Shown here piece by piece: positions 40,812 through 42,100 of a DNA stretch of 42,100 nt (position 1 is the stretch's first letter; each line of letters starts with the position of its first letter). Position numbers and translations under genes: made by a program. Below the pieces are notes generated by a model. The model did not search any database. It was not told where the DNA came from and worked only from the letters and a program-made list of their open reading frames with translations. The stretch spans positions 1 to 42,100 of the forward strand of contig JAFBAO010000024.1 in NCBI GenBank assembly GCA_019247715.1. Reading direction: 5' to 3'. Source of the DNA: Caulobacteraceae bacterium. Lineage in GTDB: Bacteria > Pseudomonadota > Alphaproteobacteria > Caulobacterales > Caulobacteraceae.

Positions 40812-42100
40812 ATGCAGGTCGACGTCATCTCGGACTGGAGCGACTTCGAGGCGCTGCGCGGCCAGTGGGAGGCCGTCTACGCCGCCGATCCCGACGCCCA
40901 CGTCTTCCTTTCCTGGAGCTGGCTTGCCGACTGGCTGCAGGTCTACCGCACCGCCTGGTTCGTCCTGGCGGCCCGCACCGGCGAGCCCGGCGAGGGCTAT
41001 GTCGCCTTCCTGCCCATCCGCAACCGGCTGCTGTTCGATGCGGCGAGCGGCTTCTACAACGAGCTCGCCCTGGCGGGCGCCCGCTACGCCGACTACGCGG
41101 GGATGCTGGCGAGGCCGGACGCCGAGACCGCGGCGGCCAAAGCCTTCGCCGACTGCCTGAAGGACGACTTCTACTGGGCGAGCCTGCGCCTCGACGGGCT
41201 GCTGATGTCCGAGCGCCGCCGCCAGGCTTTCCTCTCGCGGTTCGCGGCCTCGAAGTTCAAGAGCCAGCCGATCGAGGAGGTGATCGAGGGCGTCGACCAC
41301 TACGTCTGCCCCTACCTCGACCTGCCCGCCTCCTGGGACGAGTATCTGGGGAGCCTCAGCCGCAACGAGCGGCAGAAGATGCGCCGGCTGCTCGGAAAGG
41401 CGGACGCCTCCGAGGAGATGCGGATCGAGCTCTCGCCCCTCGCCGAGGTTCCCCGCGACCTGGAGACCATGCTGGGCTTCTGGAAGACCAAGTGGAGGCC
41501 GTCCAAGGGCGAGGCCACCGACCTGATCGCGGCCCGCAACCAAGACATGCTGTGTCGCCGCGCCGAGCATGGCGCCCTGCTGCTTCCGGTGTTCCGGCAT
41601 GGCGACCGGTTCATCGCCGCCCTGGCCATCCTGGACGATCCGGCCAAGCGGACGCTGAACTTCCTCATGACCGGCCGGGACGAGACCTACGGCGAGGCCC
41701 CGGCCGGCTACCTGCTGCACGCCTGGGCCATCCGCCACGCCATCGAGCACGGATACGCCCGCTACGACTTCCTGAAGGGCGACGAGCACTACAAGTACCT
41801 GTTCGGCTGCAAGGACCGCCGCCTCAGTCCGGTGACGGTCTCCACCCGCAGCGGACGCAACTTGGCCGACGCCTTCCACCCGAGCTGGCTGCCCGGCATG
41901 CTCGAGATGGCCGGGGCGTTCGAGCGGGACGGCCAGCCGGCCGAGGCCGAGCGCGCCTATCGCCAGATCCTGCGCCTGCACCCGGCCGACGCCCAGGCCC
42001 GCTTCTCCTTCGGCCGGTTCCTCACCCGCAAGGGCGCCCACGGGGAGGCGAGGGCGCTGCTCGCCGCCGTCGTCGAGGCCGAGCCCGGCGGGCAGGAGGC
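40812..42100 (+). CDS. GNAT-fold acyltransferase (CelD/BioF2-like) with TPR-like tail, truncated by window end
   Basis: An open frame from ATG 40812 runs to the right edge without a stop (429 codons). It begins with a Trp-rich segment (DWSDFEALRGQWEAVYAADPDAHVFLSWSWLADWLQVY) typical of the CelD/BioF2-like GNAT family. SLSRNERQKMRRLLGK and GYLLHAWAIRHAIEHGYARYDFLKGDEHYKYLFG are the usual core and C-terminal strand motifs. The family includes FemAB-like peptidyl- and other N-acyltransferases, often with polysaccharide genes. The last ~55 residues (AFERDGQPAEAERAYRQILRLHPADAQARFSFGRFLTRKGAHGEARALL) look like TPR repeats. The acceptor is unknown. Confidence 0.85.
   Translation, partial: MQVDVISDWSDFEALRGQWEAVYAADPDAHVFLSWSWLADWLQVYRTAWFVLAARTGEPGEGYVAFLPIRNRLLFDAASGFYNELALAGARYADYAGMLARPDAETAAAKAFADCLKDDFYWASLRLDGLLMSERRRQAFLSRFAASKFKSQPIEEVIEGVDHYVCPYLDLPASWDEYLGSLSRNERQKMRRLLGKADASEEMRIELSPLAEVPRDLETMLGFWKTKWRPSKGEATDLIAARNQDMLCRRAEHGALLLPVFRHGDRFIAALAILDDPAKRTLNFLMTGRDETYGEAPAGYLLHAWAIRHAIEHGYARYDFLKGDEHYKYLFGCKDRRLSPVTVSTRSGRNLADAFHPSWLPGMLEMAGAFERDGQPAEAERAYRQILRLHPADAQARFSFGRFLTRKGAHGEARALLAAVVEAEPGGQE

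Noticed and set aside
1..42100. Mobile elements, CRISPR arrays, tRNA or rRNA genes
   Set aside because: No transposase, integrase, regularly spaced direct repeats, cloverleaf-type sequence or rRNA-like stretch was noticed on either strand.

Overview
This 42.1 kb window is GC-rich (about 70% by eye), densely coding DNA. The mix of a RecO-like tail, ParC, a PEP-CTERM protein, a NasTS-controlled nitrate assimilation cluster, a LigD/Ku module and many SDR and Rieske-type catabolic genes fits an alphaproteobacterium of the Caulobacter/Phenylobacterium kind. That placement is an inference from gene content. I found no tRNA, rRNA, CRISPR array or insertion sequence.

Layout. 1-9.5 kb: the 3' end of a probable recO, a PEP-CTERM surface protein, parC, a nitronate monooxygenase, a small lipoprotein, two divergent glycosyltransferases and a stress-type SDR. 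9.6-24.6 kb: assimilatory nitrate reduction. It comprises nasT and nasS (nitrate-responsive antiterminator and sensor), an outer-membrane alginate-export-type porin, a NarK-type nitrate/nitrite transporter and, after a 4.5 kb block, nirB, nirD and the catalytic nitrate reductase nasC. The block holds a cupin, an alpha/beta hydrolase, a YCII protein, an SDR and a crotonase-fold hydrolase. The last of these carries all five residues expected of a 6-oxocamphor-hydrolase-type C-C hydrolase.

The most interesting regulatory signal is a stem with a six-base AACGRN loop (A at position 1, G at position 4, as ANTAR proteins require) in the leader of each of the three nitrate transcription units: before the porin, the transporter and nirB. 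In two of them a second six-base-loop hairpin follows after exactly two bases. NasT therefore probably controls three separate leaders. A good sigma-54 -24/-12 element lies upstream of nasT.

24.6-26.4 kb: two small secreted proteins and an Anbu-type proteasome-like peptidase, all on the minus strand. 26.5-33.7 kb: a catabolic region with a Rieske oxygenase alpha subunit broken by one frameshift, a coupled small protein of unknown function, a KstD-like flavoprotein, a hotdog thioesterase, a flavodoxin-like protein, a lone ParA-like ATPase and an HSD10-like SDR. Together these point to breakdown of a cyclic (steroid- or terpenoid-like) substrate. 33.8-36.3 kb: a zinc-ribbon/proline-rich membrane protein and two tail-to-tail, overlapping XRE regulators. 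36.3-40.7 kb: a ligD-ku-(BRCT+TPR) operon for non-homologous end joining, whose third gene is a candidate accessory factor. The window ends inside a GNAT-fold (CelD/BioF2-like) acyltransferase followed by a TPR-like tail.
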